A stretch of 64,000 nt of DNA from positions 1,836,559 through 1,900,558 of the forward strand of contig CM057156.1 in NCBI GenBank assembly GCA_029962745.1, written 5' to 3'. The notes below the pieces were generated by a model. That model was not told where the DNA came from and searched no databases. It saw only the letters and a program-made list of their open reading frames with translations. Shown here piece after piece: positions 22,926-33,109 of the stretch (positions are counted from its first letter, which is position 1; each line of letters starts with the position of its first letter). The DNA comes from Echinometra lucunter (Eukaryota > Echinodermata > Echinoidea > Camarodonta > Echinometridae). The position numbers and the translations under genes are program-made.

Positions 22926-24530
22926 GACATGTCATCAAATCAAATTGTTTTTCTTTTTCATCTGTTAATCATTATGCTATTTAATTTGAGATGTTTTCAC
23001 ATGTTTGTCTGCATGTCAAGCCTAGAAATCTAAAAACTTTATAGGGTTTCTGTGAAATGAACATCTGAAAGAGGAAACCGTATAAACCTTGTTATTTCTC
23101 TGTATACTATATGTTAGCTATCCCAGGTTTCCAGGGGTTGATTTGTTTTCTTTGGTATCATTCCCTTTCGGAACTATTGCAGACCAAATTTTGCACATGA
23201 ACCCTACCATAATGATGTGGCCATGATGATGAAATGTGGTAATAATGAAAGGATATCCTTCTTCTACAGAAACCAGGATGTAAAGAACCAAATAAAGGGA
23301 TGTTTATCTAAAGCATAAATCATGTGCTACTACAAACAAATTGAATTCTATTTCCAGCTGTGATTTCTGGGTGAACTATTTGAAAGGTCTAGAATTAGGT
23401 CTAAAACCCACTTGAAGAAATGACATTTAACCACACCCCCTCCCCTCCATAAAAAAGGAAAAAAACTTACCTCAATTACCTTCAAGCAACTCCATGTATG
23501 TACCTGAAGAATGAATTTAATCATAATGTATGCTGGGGGTGGGGGGGGGGGGGGGGGTAATTGGAAAAATGTCTACATGCAGGGATCTGACATAAGAATT
23601 GATGGTACAGGGATGGGGGGGGGGGGGGGGTGAGGGCTGTCTGAGGGCAGAAGTCAAAGAATACTCATTTCGTGGTTTCAGTTCTGGTTTCAGTTTTCTG
23701 GGATATGTGTAGTTAAGGAGAATAATATCCTACAATCAAAGACATCCAATTGTCTAATCTAGCAATGCAACCAGAAGCACAAGGTTGGGGTCTCGAAGCA
23801 TGACACTTTCTACAAACCTAGTATGGGTATACATACGACAGAAAGAAATATCTGTATACTAGAGGTCCCTATTAAGCGGTCTAACTTTTATATCACCAGT
23901 AAATGGAATAGTTGGGTTCATTCTGCTTAAATTCAATCTTATCTCAAAGACAGTTGAGCACTCTATCAACACAGGGGTACTCTTTAATTAAGTAGAGGAG
24001 GTAAATTACCACAGTAACCTGTCAATTTTTTGGAAAATATGAGCTTTTTACTCCAGATGTGGGATGACAAAATATCTTATTTCCATTTTCTAAGATTCCT
24101 TCAAATGGATTTCCATGACCGTGGATCAAGTGAAATTTCAGACCATTTTGGGCCGGCGACCTCACTCCTTACAAATTCACACATTCGCTCTGGAACCTCA
24201 CTTGCCTATCATCACCCATCATCCTCATACAGGCCTTTAATTGGGGCAAAGTTATTCATAAGCTGAAATATGTGTGAATGAGTGATTTGGTTACAGCAAC
24301 ACAGCATAGGCCAGGCAAAATAAAGTGGATTTTAAAAAAGAAATATTCACATGTATCCTCTCAATAATTAGAACTGTAAAGGAACAAGGGCAAAACTACA
24401 GAGGGAGGGAGCATGCATGTATGCCTCTTGCTAACTCAAACGGTTAGATAAATCACCATGATACGCAAGCATCCTCTCCATGGTTGGACTTCAAAATCAT
24501 GCCAGCAACATGCCAATAAACGGTGAATTG
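22926..24530. other. unclassified sequence with poly-G tracts
   Basis: Poly-G runs lie at about 23536-23557 and 23617-23631. The rest shows no exon or repeat that I can support. The frame 24030-24266 (plus) has no recognisable features. Confidence 0.4.
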
Positions 24531-24534
24531 CCAC

Positions 24535-24880
24535 TTGGTCTAATCGCACTTTGTCTAATGCCATTTGGTCTCATCCCACATGGTCTAATCCCATTTCGTC
24601 TACAACCAGTTTGTCTAATAACCATTTGGTCTAATTGCCAATTAGCCCATTAACCATTTCGTCAAATTTCCAGTTAGGCTATGCCCATTTCGTCTAATAC
24701 CCACGTGGTCTAACACCATTTTGTCTATCTGATTAGACAAAATGGGACAATTAGTCTCAATGGGTATTAGACTAAGTGATGACTGGACCAAACGGCAATT
24801 AGACCAAATTGATAGTGGACCAAATAGGTTTAGCCATAGTGCTGTTAGATGATCTGGGAATTAGACCAAGTGGCTAAAAA
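24535..24880. repeat. palindromic minisatellite of TTTGGTCTAAT units
   Basis: From 24535 to about 24730 a unit of 15-25 bases, core CATTTGGTCTAATnCC, repeats about ten times. From 24731 the same core appears as reverse complements (ATTAGACAAAATGG, ATTAGACCAAATTG, ATTAGACCAAGTGG). The architecture is the same as at 2455-2872 but the sequence is unrelated. Confidence 0.8.
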
Positions 24881-24892
24881 CCCAATATAATA

Positions 24893-25262
24893 GTGTTGTC
24901 ATCTACTGCAGTGGATAAGTCTCTGAACCGTGAACCACAAGGTAAGTAGTAGTAATGTATTTGGCAAGGCATTAATCTCATTTGCCACACTTGACCCAGG
25001 AGTAGTAAGGGGTACAGGTCTGGTACTGATGGGATTTATTCCTAGCAGGGAAAAAAAATCAATTTTTTTTCCAGGGCTACTTTTTGAGCCCACCCTCCCG
25101 AATTTTCTACATTGTATTACAGTTTACATTGGACCATATGAGAATTTCAGGGGCTCTTTTTTAGTTTTCCAGGGCTCTTTTTGGTGTTTTGGGGCCGAAT
25201 TCGCCCCGAGCCCCTGTGTATTTTTTTCCCTGATTCCTAGGATGTATAGAGCACTATGGTAG
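24893..25262 (+). mobile_element. tRNA-derived SINE, interrupted
   Basis: The head CATCTACTGCAGTGGATAAG resembles a degraded tRNA A-box region. The body (TTTGGCAAGGCATTAATCTC, ATTTGCCACACTTGACCCAGG, GGGGTACAGG) matches the common body of deuterostome tRNA-SINEs as I know them. It is split by a hAT-like MITE at 25046-25232. Confidence 0.6.
25046..25232. mobile_element. hAT-like MITE, family 3, inside a SINE
   Basis: Ends CAGGGAAAAAAAAT and ATTTTTTTCCCTG are inverted repeats. The exact 8-bp target duplication ATTCCTAG is at 25038-25045 and 25233-25240. 187 bp. Internal pairs include CAGGGGCTC against GAGCCCCTG. Confidence 0.9.
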
Positions 25263-25426
25263 GCAGATCTAAAGCTGGGGTAATAAATCAAAAGACCTTT
25301 AGAAACTCACAGTACTACCATAGACATCAGATAATACAAAAATGAAATATTACCAGTATACAGTAGAGTCTATGTATTATTCATGAATTTCAAGCTTCAA
25401 AATGTCATATTGCAATGACACAAAAA

Positions 25427-26587
25427 GGCATGTATACAGCCACATGCGTGTGTCTTTACCTTATGGCCACATGCACGTGGCTGTATCCACAGCATCAACC
25501 TGAGGATACAGCCACATGTGTCTATATCCTTACAGCACTTGTATTCTGCAGCTATAGATCGCTAGTGCATTGCACAAGCGACGTGTTGCAAAATTTCATC
25601 ATGAAGGTTTTATCTCATGAAATTCACTGAAGTATAAACAATATTTTTACTTCATTATCACCTGCTTGCCGATTAGGTGAGAACAAAGTGGAATAGTTGT
25701 ACATGTACAGTGTAAGTGAAATCGAGAGATAAAATCTTCGTGATGAAGTTTTGCAACATGTACCGCCGCATGAAAATACACATTAGGGAGCTTAAGAAAC
25801 AGAACGGGAGAGCAAACAGAACGTTCACTTGGGCGGAAAATTGATCTGCGCTTGCGCAAATCCGAAACTCCCTCCGTCTCGTTCGTTTCAAGGACGGTAT
25901 TCGGGCAAAATAACGTCCAGTCTGTAAAGGGGACGGAGCTATGCAATTGTGCACGTTGTGGACGTATGTCACTGGATTTCAACAGTTACGACGCATATTT
26001 CTGTCTATGTATTTCCTTGTTTTCTCTTCTCCTCTTCTTTCTTTAATGTATTTCTTTGATTTTCCTTCTCCTCTTCTTTCTTATGTATTTCTTTGTTTTC
26101 CCTTCTCCTCTTCTTCATTGTTCTGTTTTACCTTCTCTTCTTTTTCCTTATGTATTTCTTTTTCCTTATGTATTTGTTTTTTCCTTCTCCTCTTTTTTTC
26201 TCATGATGTATTTCTTTGTTTTCCCTTCTCCTCTTCTTTCGATCTGCTTATGTATTTCTTTTTTTCCTTTCTCCTCTCCTTTTTCCTATGTATTTCTTTG
26301 TTTTCCCTAATATGACTAAACGCGTCCCTATATCATAACTCAAGTTTGGTACAGAACGGGAACAGTGTGCGAGGACGGTCATGGTTGGTTGATTCCCCCA
26401 TCGCAATGCCCCACCATCCGTTTCGTAAACTCTCTACTGCTTGTGCTAATGCGCTAGCGATAGCTGCCGCGGCATTTAGGGAATTTAGACGCATGTGACT
26501 GTATCTTCAGCTGAGGCCGTGGATACACCCATACACGTGTGGCCATAAGGTAAAGACATGTGTATGCATGTGGCTGTATACACTGCC
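25427..26587. mobile_element. foldback element with captured minisatellite
   Basis: The left arm starts GGCATGTATACAGCCACATG and the right arm ends with the complement of GGCAGTGTATACAGCCACAT. ACCTTATGGCCACATG pairs with CGTGTGGCCATAAGGT. The arms contain repeats of GTGGCTGTATCC. The interior contains a GC-richer block (25790-25960), a pyrimidine minisatellite (25995-26312) and another GC-richer block to 26500. The piggyBac-like element begins 4 bases after its right end. Confidence 0.75.
25995..26312 (+). repeat. pyrimidine minisatellite TTATGTATTTCTTTGTTTTCC
   Basis: Units of roughly 30-50 bases contain TATGTATTTCTTTG then TTTTCCCTTCTCCTCTTC. Overlapping frames at 25941-26315 encode Phe/Ser/Leu-rich sequence only because of this composition. 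Confidence 0.85.
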
Positions 26588-26595
26588 AATATTAA

Positions 26596-27003
26596 CCCAT
26601 AGATGTAAAGTGTCTCCTTTAGGAGACGCTTTGGCAGTATCTATTGGTCCAGAGTGCTGGGCATGACACATTATACATGTGTAGAAAAAGAAAAATTCGC
26701 TGAAAATTTTGAGTCCATTTTCAATGCAGTATGATGTTGCATTTTCGAATTAGAGCAGTTTAAATGTAACTAATCATTAAAGTCTTTAAATTGGCAACAC
26801 AGTTAATATTATATAATCCCTATTTCCGCATTCAAATTGGCAGTTTCTGTTTAAATTTTACAATCATAATTCATTTTGGTTCATTTTATATCTATTTTAT
26901 TTTTTTCAAACTATGTAAGAGTGGAAAAAAATAACAGTTGTTGCCAATTTGAGGATTGAAGATGATTAATTTAGACCTCTAAAAAGTTCTGTACTTCTAT
27001 GGG
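26596..27003 (-). mobile_element. piggyBac-like MITE
   Basis: TTAA lies on both sides (26592-26595 and 27004-27007), with ends CCCATAGA and TCTATGGG. On the minus strand AAATTGGCAACA and TTGCCAATTTAAAGACTTTAAT sit at the same offsets as in the copy at 10520-10925. It is 408 bp, two bases longer than that copy. Confidence 0.78.
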
Positions 27004-27263
27004 TTAAACAAGGTGTAATACATGTATATGTGGTATAAGCTGAAAGGGGTTTGTTGTTGATGTCCTTCATAATATAGCTTTATAGGTCTATTTCACACTC
27101 TCCTCTGTGTTCACGGACACACCAGTACCTAGATACGGTAATATAACCTGGTCCTAGCATATAACGTTGGTTTGCATTTGTGTGAGTGCACTAGGCAAAT
27201 GTTGCTACATCATGATCACTGCAAACGTACATTGTGTACAGGCATATCCACACGGTAATTATT

Positions 27264-27612
27264 AATGGTAGGCACTTTTGAGGCGACTGAAAGTGAAAAT
27301 AATGTCTGAGAAGTTAAGACTAGAAATGAATCCGGGTATAAATGGATAAAGTGCACCGACTGGCTCGTCAACTGCTCGTAGCGCAGTTGTTAAAGCCACT
27401 GTCAGAGCTAGATATATTACTAGTCATGCCGGTCAAGGGTTTGAATCCCCGTGACGCTGGCAATTTTTTTTGTCGTTATGAAATTGATGACAATAGCGTT
27501 TATTCCGTTGACAAAATAGTTAAAGTATGATAGATATTCTTCAATCAGGTCGCTGATAGAAGAACTTCGTTGTCACCCTCACTTCACAGTCGCCTCAAAA
27601 GTGCCTACCATT
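27264..27612. mobile_element. TIR element with perfect 26-bp ends and tRNA-like core
   Basis: 27264-27289 and 27587-27612 are perfect inverted repeats (start AATGGTAGGCACTTTTGAGG). ATT flanks both sides as a possible 3-bp target duplication. The centre contains a tRNA-like sequence at 27374-27463. A related single end (CAGTCGCCTCAAGTGCCTACC) occurs at about 39121-39141 and again in the second 9-kb copy. It is 349 bp. Confidence 0.85.
27374..27463 (+). repeat. tRNA-like sequence with pol III A and B boxes
   Basis: GTAGCGCAGTTGTTAAAGCC resembles an A box and GGGTTTGAATCCCCGTGA a B box with T-arm, followed by a T-run at 27466-27472. The spacing between boxes (about 50 bases) fits a tRNA-derived promoter. 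Because the cloverleaf is imperfect and it sits within a TIR element, I read it as a SINE head or captured tRNA, not a working tRNA gene. Confidence 0.55.
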
Positions 27613-28700
27613 ATTAACATCTCATTTACGTGGGTTTTATCTTGAATTACCGTCATTTGGCGGTGAGTGAACATGCGGCCTGCCAAAAACAAAAAATTGA
27701 AACTAAGATTGTGCCGTTTTTGCGAATGATGACTTGAGACTTCCCACATGAACTAAAATATTTACGAACATTCATGTCTGAAAATATCATGATGAATAAT
27801 CTCTGTTTTGCCAAATTACTGAAGGGTTTTGGAAGAAAAACTTTGAAAAACAGCCCTTCTATTCTTTTCTGACTTGACCCTGCACATGAATGGATATTCA
27901 TGAAAACAGGCAAATATTTTCACTAATGTCCATTCCATATGTGTGCGGGGTTTTGCTGATGCATCTTCCTGCTGAAGGAAGTTATGATGTATTTTGTACA
28001 AGGTAATGAACACAAATTTGAGCCATCAAAACCAATAGTTACGAACCCTACTGAAATGACGTCATCTGCACATCTCTTACATGCGCATGTGCAGTTTTCT
28101 CAAGAAGTGCTCATTCACACAAAGTGTACGGCCAGCAGTCCCATACTGCTGCCTAACAGCTACCCAGGCAGAACCTGGGACTACGCTAAGCTTTGGCTGC
28201 TCGTAAGTCTTCGTGTATGCATGGGTTTACGTTTCTTTCGGACACAACCCTGCGCAGTAAATTCAGCTCATGAGAATTTGTCCACTTACTTAGTGGTGAA
28301 TAAATTTCAAATCGACAGAATACATGTACCATGTTTTTTTTGCAAATCACATCAAAATATAGAATTCTAGGGTGCAAACAAGCGAATTGTGTTCTAAAAT
28401 GGACGTGTTTGCATTGAAATACAAATCATTAAAATTTCACCTTTTCCATTCATCAATCAAGTTTTCATATAGTCTATAGGTCTAGATCTACATTTATATA
28501 GCCCAAATCTCCATTATTTTAAACTTCCTTCATTTGTGTAACCTTATCTTTCTCAAAAAATTATATTTGATTCAGCTTTCAGTCTGATTTTGTTTATCAT
28601 TCAGCAGCGACGAAGATCAAATCCTAGTATTTACTTATGCAAATGAGGGGTCATGCTGGATCATACACTATGGAAATTAGCTCGCTAATTACACCGGATC
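27613..28700. other. unclassified sequence
   Basis: The frame 27984-28370 (plus) contains a GTAAGT at about 28203 that could serve as a splice donor, but no acceptor or homology supports an exon. Confidence 0.35.
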
Positions 28701-28707
28701 GCGTAGC

Positions 28708-28734
28708 CATGGGAGGCGTTATACGCCTCCCATG
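28708..28734. repeat. perfect 12-bp hairpin
   Basis: CATGGGAGGCGT and ACGCCTCCCATG pair perfectly around a 3-base loop. GGATCGCG occurs on both outer sides as a direct repeat. Confidence 0.85.
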
Positions 28735-28825
28735 CCAGGCTAGGATCGCGGGGGCTGTGTACTGTAGATACATGCACAATAGTCAATAGTGTTTACAAGT
28801 TAGCAGCTATAGATACAGGAAGCAC

Positions 28826-29098
28826 GAGAATTCAGCTGGAAGAGCTGTTAGTCTCGCAATTCGGTGGCCCAGGTTTGAAATCAAGTCGATGACGATGCAC
28901 CAATGTAGGCAATAGTACCTTTGCCTATATTAGTGCCTTTGCCTTGGAAAGGCCATTTCTCCTCATTTACCATTGAATACCAGGTCCCTCGGAGAGGAAG
29001 TTAAAGCCATCGGTCCTGTAGGCTTTGGTTGCTTCTCAACATTAACAAGCATGCATGCTTTCTCCGCAGTCAGGTAAAACAAACTGATAACCAAAGAC
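28826..29098 (+). mobile_element. tRNA-derived SINE
   Basis: The head TTCAGCTGGAAGAGCTGTTA then CCCAGGTTTGAAATC contains a degenerate A and B box. The 3' tail (GGTTGCTTCTCAAC, CAAGCATGCATGCTTTCT, GCAGTCAGGTAAAACAAAC) matches the SINE at 3526-3742. Confidence 0.65.
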
Positions 29099-29303
29099 TA
29101 CACAAAAAAACACAAGTCCCAAAATGATGCAATCACATCATGTCACCCTTTTCATGCTTATCAATACATTTATCATGCTTATTCTTGTCAATCTTGACAG
29201 ATTCTGATAATCATACAGTCACTCATACTATTATAGGAGAAAAATTATGACAAAAACTGCGGGATTAAATAAGTAATTCTCATACATTTTTCATGTCAGA
29301 TTT

Positions 29304-29603
29304 CTAAGTTTCAACGTTAGGCACAGATAAAAATAATACCAGCAAGACCGACGTAAAAAATGCCACGAAGCTCCAGCACTCATTCGAAGCGTGAACAACC
29401 GCCAGGTGACGGCTGCATGCTCCTGCAGTGAGGACGGGGCCGCTGTACTGGACCGTTGCGTGGCCGTAGGTCCGTACCGTCTAACACAAAGTCAAAGTGG
29501 AGATGCATATCAAATCAAATTTCATAATCATGATGCGGAGTAGAAAAAAAAAAAACAGAAAAAAAAACCGTTACCTGCGCGGCAACACAGGAGTTGGCTG
29601 TCA
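29304..29603 (-). CDS. possible terminal exons of an unknown membrane or GPI-anchored protein
   Basis: On the minus strand a frame of 58 codons runs from 29480 to a TAG at 29304-29306, directly after a plausible acceptor (GTGTTAG). It is GC-richer than its surroundings and ends with a hydrophobic segment FVAFFTSVLLVLFLSVP, which would fit a C-terminal membrane anchor or GPI-attachment signal. A 92-base GT...AG interval (29574-29481) separates it from a possible 29-base upstream piece (29603-29575) that reads TANSCVAAQ in phase. No further exon is identified and no family is recognised. The alternative start at ATG 29614 leads to a different frame with an early stop. This could be a chance frame. 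Confidence 0.3.
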
Positions 29604-30630
29604 CTCAGTGCCATGAAAGATGAAATTTAAAATACTCGAAAAATAAATAATGCCGGGTTACTATACAAATAATTCAGTAAAGGTCCAGTCACTCATGCAT
29701 CCGATCCCAAGCCCAAGCCAAGGTCATGCGCTATGTATGCCTTGCATGCTAGCTTGCGCTTGGAATTGTACGATGTGTGTATGTACGATGTGTGTATCAT
29801 GTACGATATATATAGGCCCCGGGCCGCCAAGCACGTGGTGCAGTTTAGTGGGCGTGTCCACATGCATATTGAAAGTTTGTTTTTTATATCAGGGTGTCAC
29901 CATTATGAGTGGGTGACAATCCCCATGTAAGCTTTACGCCATATGGCCTAGGAATAGGTCCAACTCGGAGATCTTTTTTTTTTAAACAGAAAATTTGCCA
30001 AGACCCCCTTTCCCCGGCCCCCCCCCCTCCCTGCAGTTACTTAAATAAAGCTTCGTGATTTCAACTTGTGTGAAATTCAAAAATAACTGCGGGTTTAAGA
30101 ATCGCACAGGTTCCTGCCGGGTTCTTGACTCTGCATTTATTATATTATGCTAAACTATTTTAAGGTTAAAACCTGATTTATTAATCATTATCGCTATTTC
30201 ACCATTCGGTTTCGCAGAGTCATCATAGTTCAATCAAACCTTGAACTGGAATTAATGAAATTGATTTATAGAAATAACAATAATGAAAAGAAATTAATAC
30301 TCCATCCGTCTGCTGAAAATTATCTCTTTGGGAGTCATCACGTGAATTATCATGCCAACAACATTTAAAACTGCATGATGCCTGTCTACAGCTAATTGAT
30401 TCTGAAATTTGCCTTTCTAAAAGGAATTAATCCCAGCGAAATTATCGTTGATATATGCGGGTGCCTCGATGAAATAAAAAAGTATCGGGCGGCCTCAGTC
30501 TGGATATTATTATTATCACTTTTTTACTTATTCATTTTTTGGGGAGAGGAGGATGGGGGTGGGGGTGTTCGTTTGAAACCATATATTTATATCTACCATA
30601 AGACATCGATGACTTAGACAAGCACTGTGT
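29604..30630. other. unclassified sequence
   Basis: Contains a direct repeat TACGATGTGTGTA (about 29768-29795) and short T- and C-runs near 29970-30030. No exon is supported. Confidence 0.4.
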
Positions 30631-30635
30631 AAGCA

Positions 30636-30700
30636 ATCATGATAATGATAATGATAATGTATAATAATAGTAATAATAATAATAATAATGTAATAATAAT
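30636..30700. repeat. (GATAAT)n/(AAT)n microsatellite
   Basis: GATAAT repeats grade into AAT repeats. Confidence 0.9.
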
Positions 30701-30967
30701 AATGTTTTGTATATATATAGCTCCAAATCCACTTGAAAAGAAATGCTTATGGCGCAAGGTTGAAAAAACAAAAAGCATGCATGAACAGATAAAGGTGCAA
30801 AAGGAAAAGGCTATAACTATGTGCCACATATGACAGACTTTTGCAACAAAATCTCATTAATGTATTTTTATGACAATATTTTATTTTATATACATACACC
30901 GAAGAGCCTCATATTCGGTCAAAGGCGTCATTCTTTCGATGAAACGATGGTGCCGGAGGTTAAATCG

Positions 30968-30998
30968 TTGATGATGATTATGTTGATGATATTGTTGT

Positions 30999-31036
<38 letters not shown>

Positions 31037-31146
31037 TTGGTGGTGGTGGTGATGGGTATAGCGGTTTTGGTATTGATGATGGTGATAATGATGATAATTT
31101 TGATGATGGTGATGATGATGATGATGATGATGATAACGATAATAGT
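30968..31146. repeat. (GAT)n microsatellite
   Basis: Long GAT runs interrupted by GGT and TTG units. Frames through it (Met-rich on plus, Ile- or Ser-rich on minus) are artefacts. Confidence 0.95.
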
Positions 31147-31587
31147 GAGCATTTCAACTTTGTGCGCTTGTCAGTTTCCTGAGTATGCAGGTGCCAGCTC
31201 TTGCTATTTTCCATTGAATAGCTCCATCGTACTTCTCTTTCTATGAATTAAGTAAGCAATGAATTTCATCTGAGTCATCATTCGCGACAATTAATTTTTT
31301 AGAACTTTAAAAGAAGTTCATTTGAAAATGGGGCAAAGGATATGAAAGAAGAAAGAAAAAAGAAATAGCAAAGGTCGTGAAATAGTTTGGAATATTTCTG
31401 CCTCTTATATGATAGGAATATCATAATATGAAAAGAACATGACCCATGACAACCACATTCAAAACAAGGATAAAACAACAGTCAAGTACAAGTCCTACTT
31501 TTATGGCGATTCTCACAAAATTTATCCCTTTCTCATACCTTCACGAAGTGAAGAACATCAGTGCACCCGCAACGCATAGTGATTGTA
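31147..31587. other. unclassified sequence
   Basis: No feature is recognised. Confidence 0.4.
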
Positions 31588-33109
31588 TTTTTATTCTGCT
31601 TTTTTTTTAATGATCTGATCAATTCTTTCTCTCATCCTTCATGATTCTCTTTTGGTAATGTCATATTTTGCACCTCATGCAGTCGAACGTCTTGCCTTAG
31701 GTCAGTGGCGGCACCAGGACTGTTAAAGTGGGGGGGGGGGGGGGCAAATGGAGGGCAAAAGAAAATGGTGGGGGGGGGCAGGGCCGGGCAGTCAATTTTT
31801 TTTTTGCGTCCTCTTACACACATTTTAATATCAATTTTGTGAGCGAGAGAAGCGAGCGAACAAAAAATAACCGCTTTTTCGGTTTTTAATCTCATTTTCG
31901 AAAAAATATTCTGAAATATGACGAGCGAGCGAAGCGAGCGAGCCAAAAATGGCTACTTTTCTTGTTTTTAATCACATTTTAGAAAGGAAATTTAAAAATA
32001 TGATGAGCGAGCGAGCCAAAAATAGCCACTTTTTTTGTTTTCAGTAGAAGTTTTGAAGAGTTGAAAATGGTATTTTAGAGCAGTTCACAGCTTGAATGTG
32101 ATGTTTATGACAACATCTACTTATTTACAAATTACAGTATAATTTTTCTTTTCAGTCCTCAAAATTTCTGGGGGGGCAACTGGGGGGGCAAAGCTTCTGA
32201 GTGGGGGGGCAAATGCCCCCCCATGCCCCCCCCCCCCCGTTTTGCCGCCACTGCCTTAGGTATAGGCCTACACTGCAGTTGAGATCAATCTCAAAGTTGT
32301 CGATTTGTATCAATCACAACTCTTTGTAAGAAGGGGCCCTCGTCTAAATGTACGCTTTATAAGATTTGAACAAAAAACAAACAAACAAAAAAGCATCCTC
32401 AATGTGAATTCCAAGTAATGTCTTTGTATAACATCTTCTATTGATCTTTTGTAAATTACCAGCTTTGTTTACCTTTCCCACAGACGCATAAAACACATCA
32501 TAATAATCATCACGTTGTGTTAAGTACACGGATTAGCAATCGGAATCTGATGGGTTACAATTCAACACCCCTTTTAGAGGAGTGAAACGAATTTCAAACA
32601 TAAACCCTTCTTTACAACTATTTTTATTCTGCTTTTATTCTGCTTTTTTTAATGATCTGATCAATTCTTTCTCTCATCCTTCATGATTCTCTTTTGGTAA
32701 TGTCCTATTTTGCACCTCATGCAGTCGAGCGTCTCGCCTTAGGTATAGGCCTAAACTGCAGTTGAGATCAATCTCAAAGTTGTCGATTTGTATCAATCAC
32801 AACTCTTTGTAAGAAGGGGCCCTCGTCTAAATGTACGCTTTATTAAATTTGAACAAAAAAATAAAAACATAAAAAAAAATCCTCAATGTGAATTCCAAGA
32901 AATGTCTTTTTATAACATTTTCTATTATCAATTGTTCTTTTGTATAAAGTACCAGCTTTGTTTACCTTCCCCCACAGACGCATGAAACACATCATAATAA
33001 TCATCAAGTTGTGTTAAGTTATACGGATTAGCAATCAGAATCTGCTGGGTTACAATTCCACACCCCTTGATGGGTGAAACGAATTTCAAACATAAACCCT
33101 ACTTACAAC
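31588..33109 (+). repeat. tandem duplication, ~480-bp unit, one unit with hAT insertion
   Basis: Unit 1 (31588-32618) and unit 2 (about 32629-33109) share long near-identical blocks, for example AATGATCTGATCAATTCTTT, CACCTCATGCAGTCGA and ACGAATTTCAAACATAAACC. Unit 1 contains the hAT-like element at 31703-32254 plus its target duplication. Unit 2 reads straight through CCTTAGGTATAGG, that is, an empty site. Neither unit has a supported gene. Confidence 0.9.
31703..32254. mobile_element. hAT-like non-autonomous element, family 1, copy 2
   Basis: Ends CAGTGGCGGCACCAGGA and TTTTGCCGCCACTG are identical to the copy at 11589-12225. The exact target duplication CCTTAGGT is at 31695-31702 and 32255-32262. 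It is 552 bp, shorter than copy 1 by internal deletions near both G-rich ends. It contains the same GAGCGAGCGAAGCGAGCGAG blocks. Confidence 0.92.

Noticed and set aside
22473..22930. Lys-rich and Phe-rich frames of more than 110 codons
   Set aside because: They lie across a hAT-like MITE with exact target duplication, including its A- and C-runs.
25941..26315. Phe/Ser/Leu-rich frames resembling membrane proteins (also 58457-58977 and 16202-16683)
   Set aside because: They follow pyrimidine-rich minisatellites inside foldback elements; the apparent hydrophobic segments are compositional.
27374..27463. Functional tRNA gene
   Set aside because: A- and B-box motifs are present, but the cloverleaf stems are imperfect and the sequence lies inside a TIR element. 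The same reasoning applies to the SINE heads at 3526, 28826 and 56905.
30821..31246. Met-, Ile- and Ser-rich open frames
   Set aside because: Produced by the GAT microsatellite; no domain or splice context.
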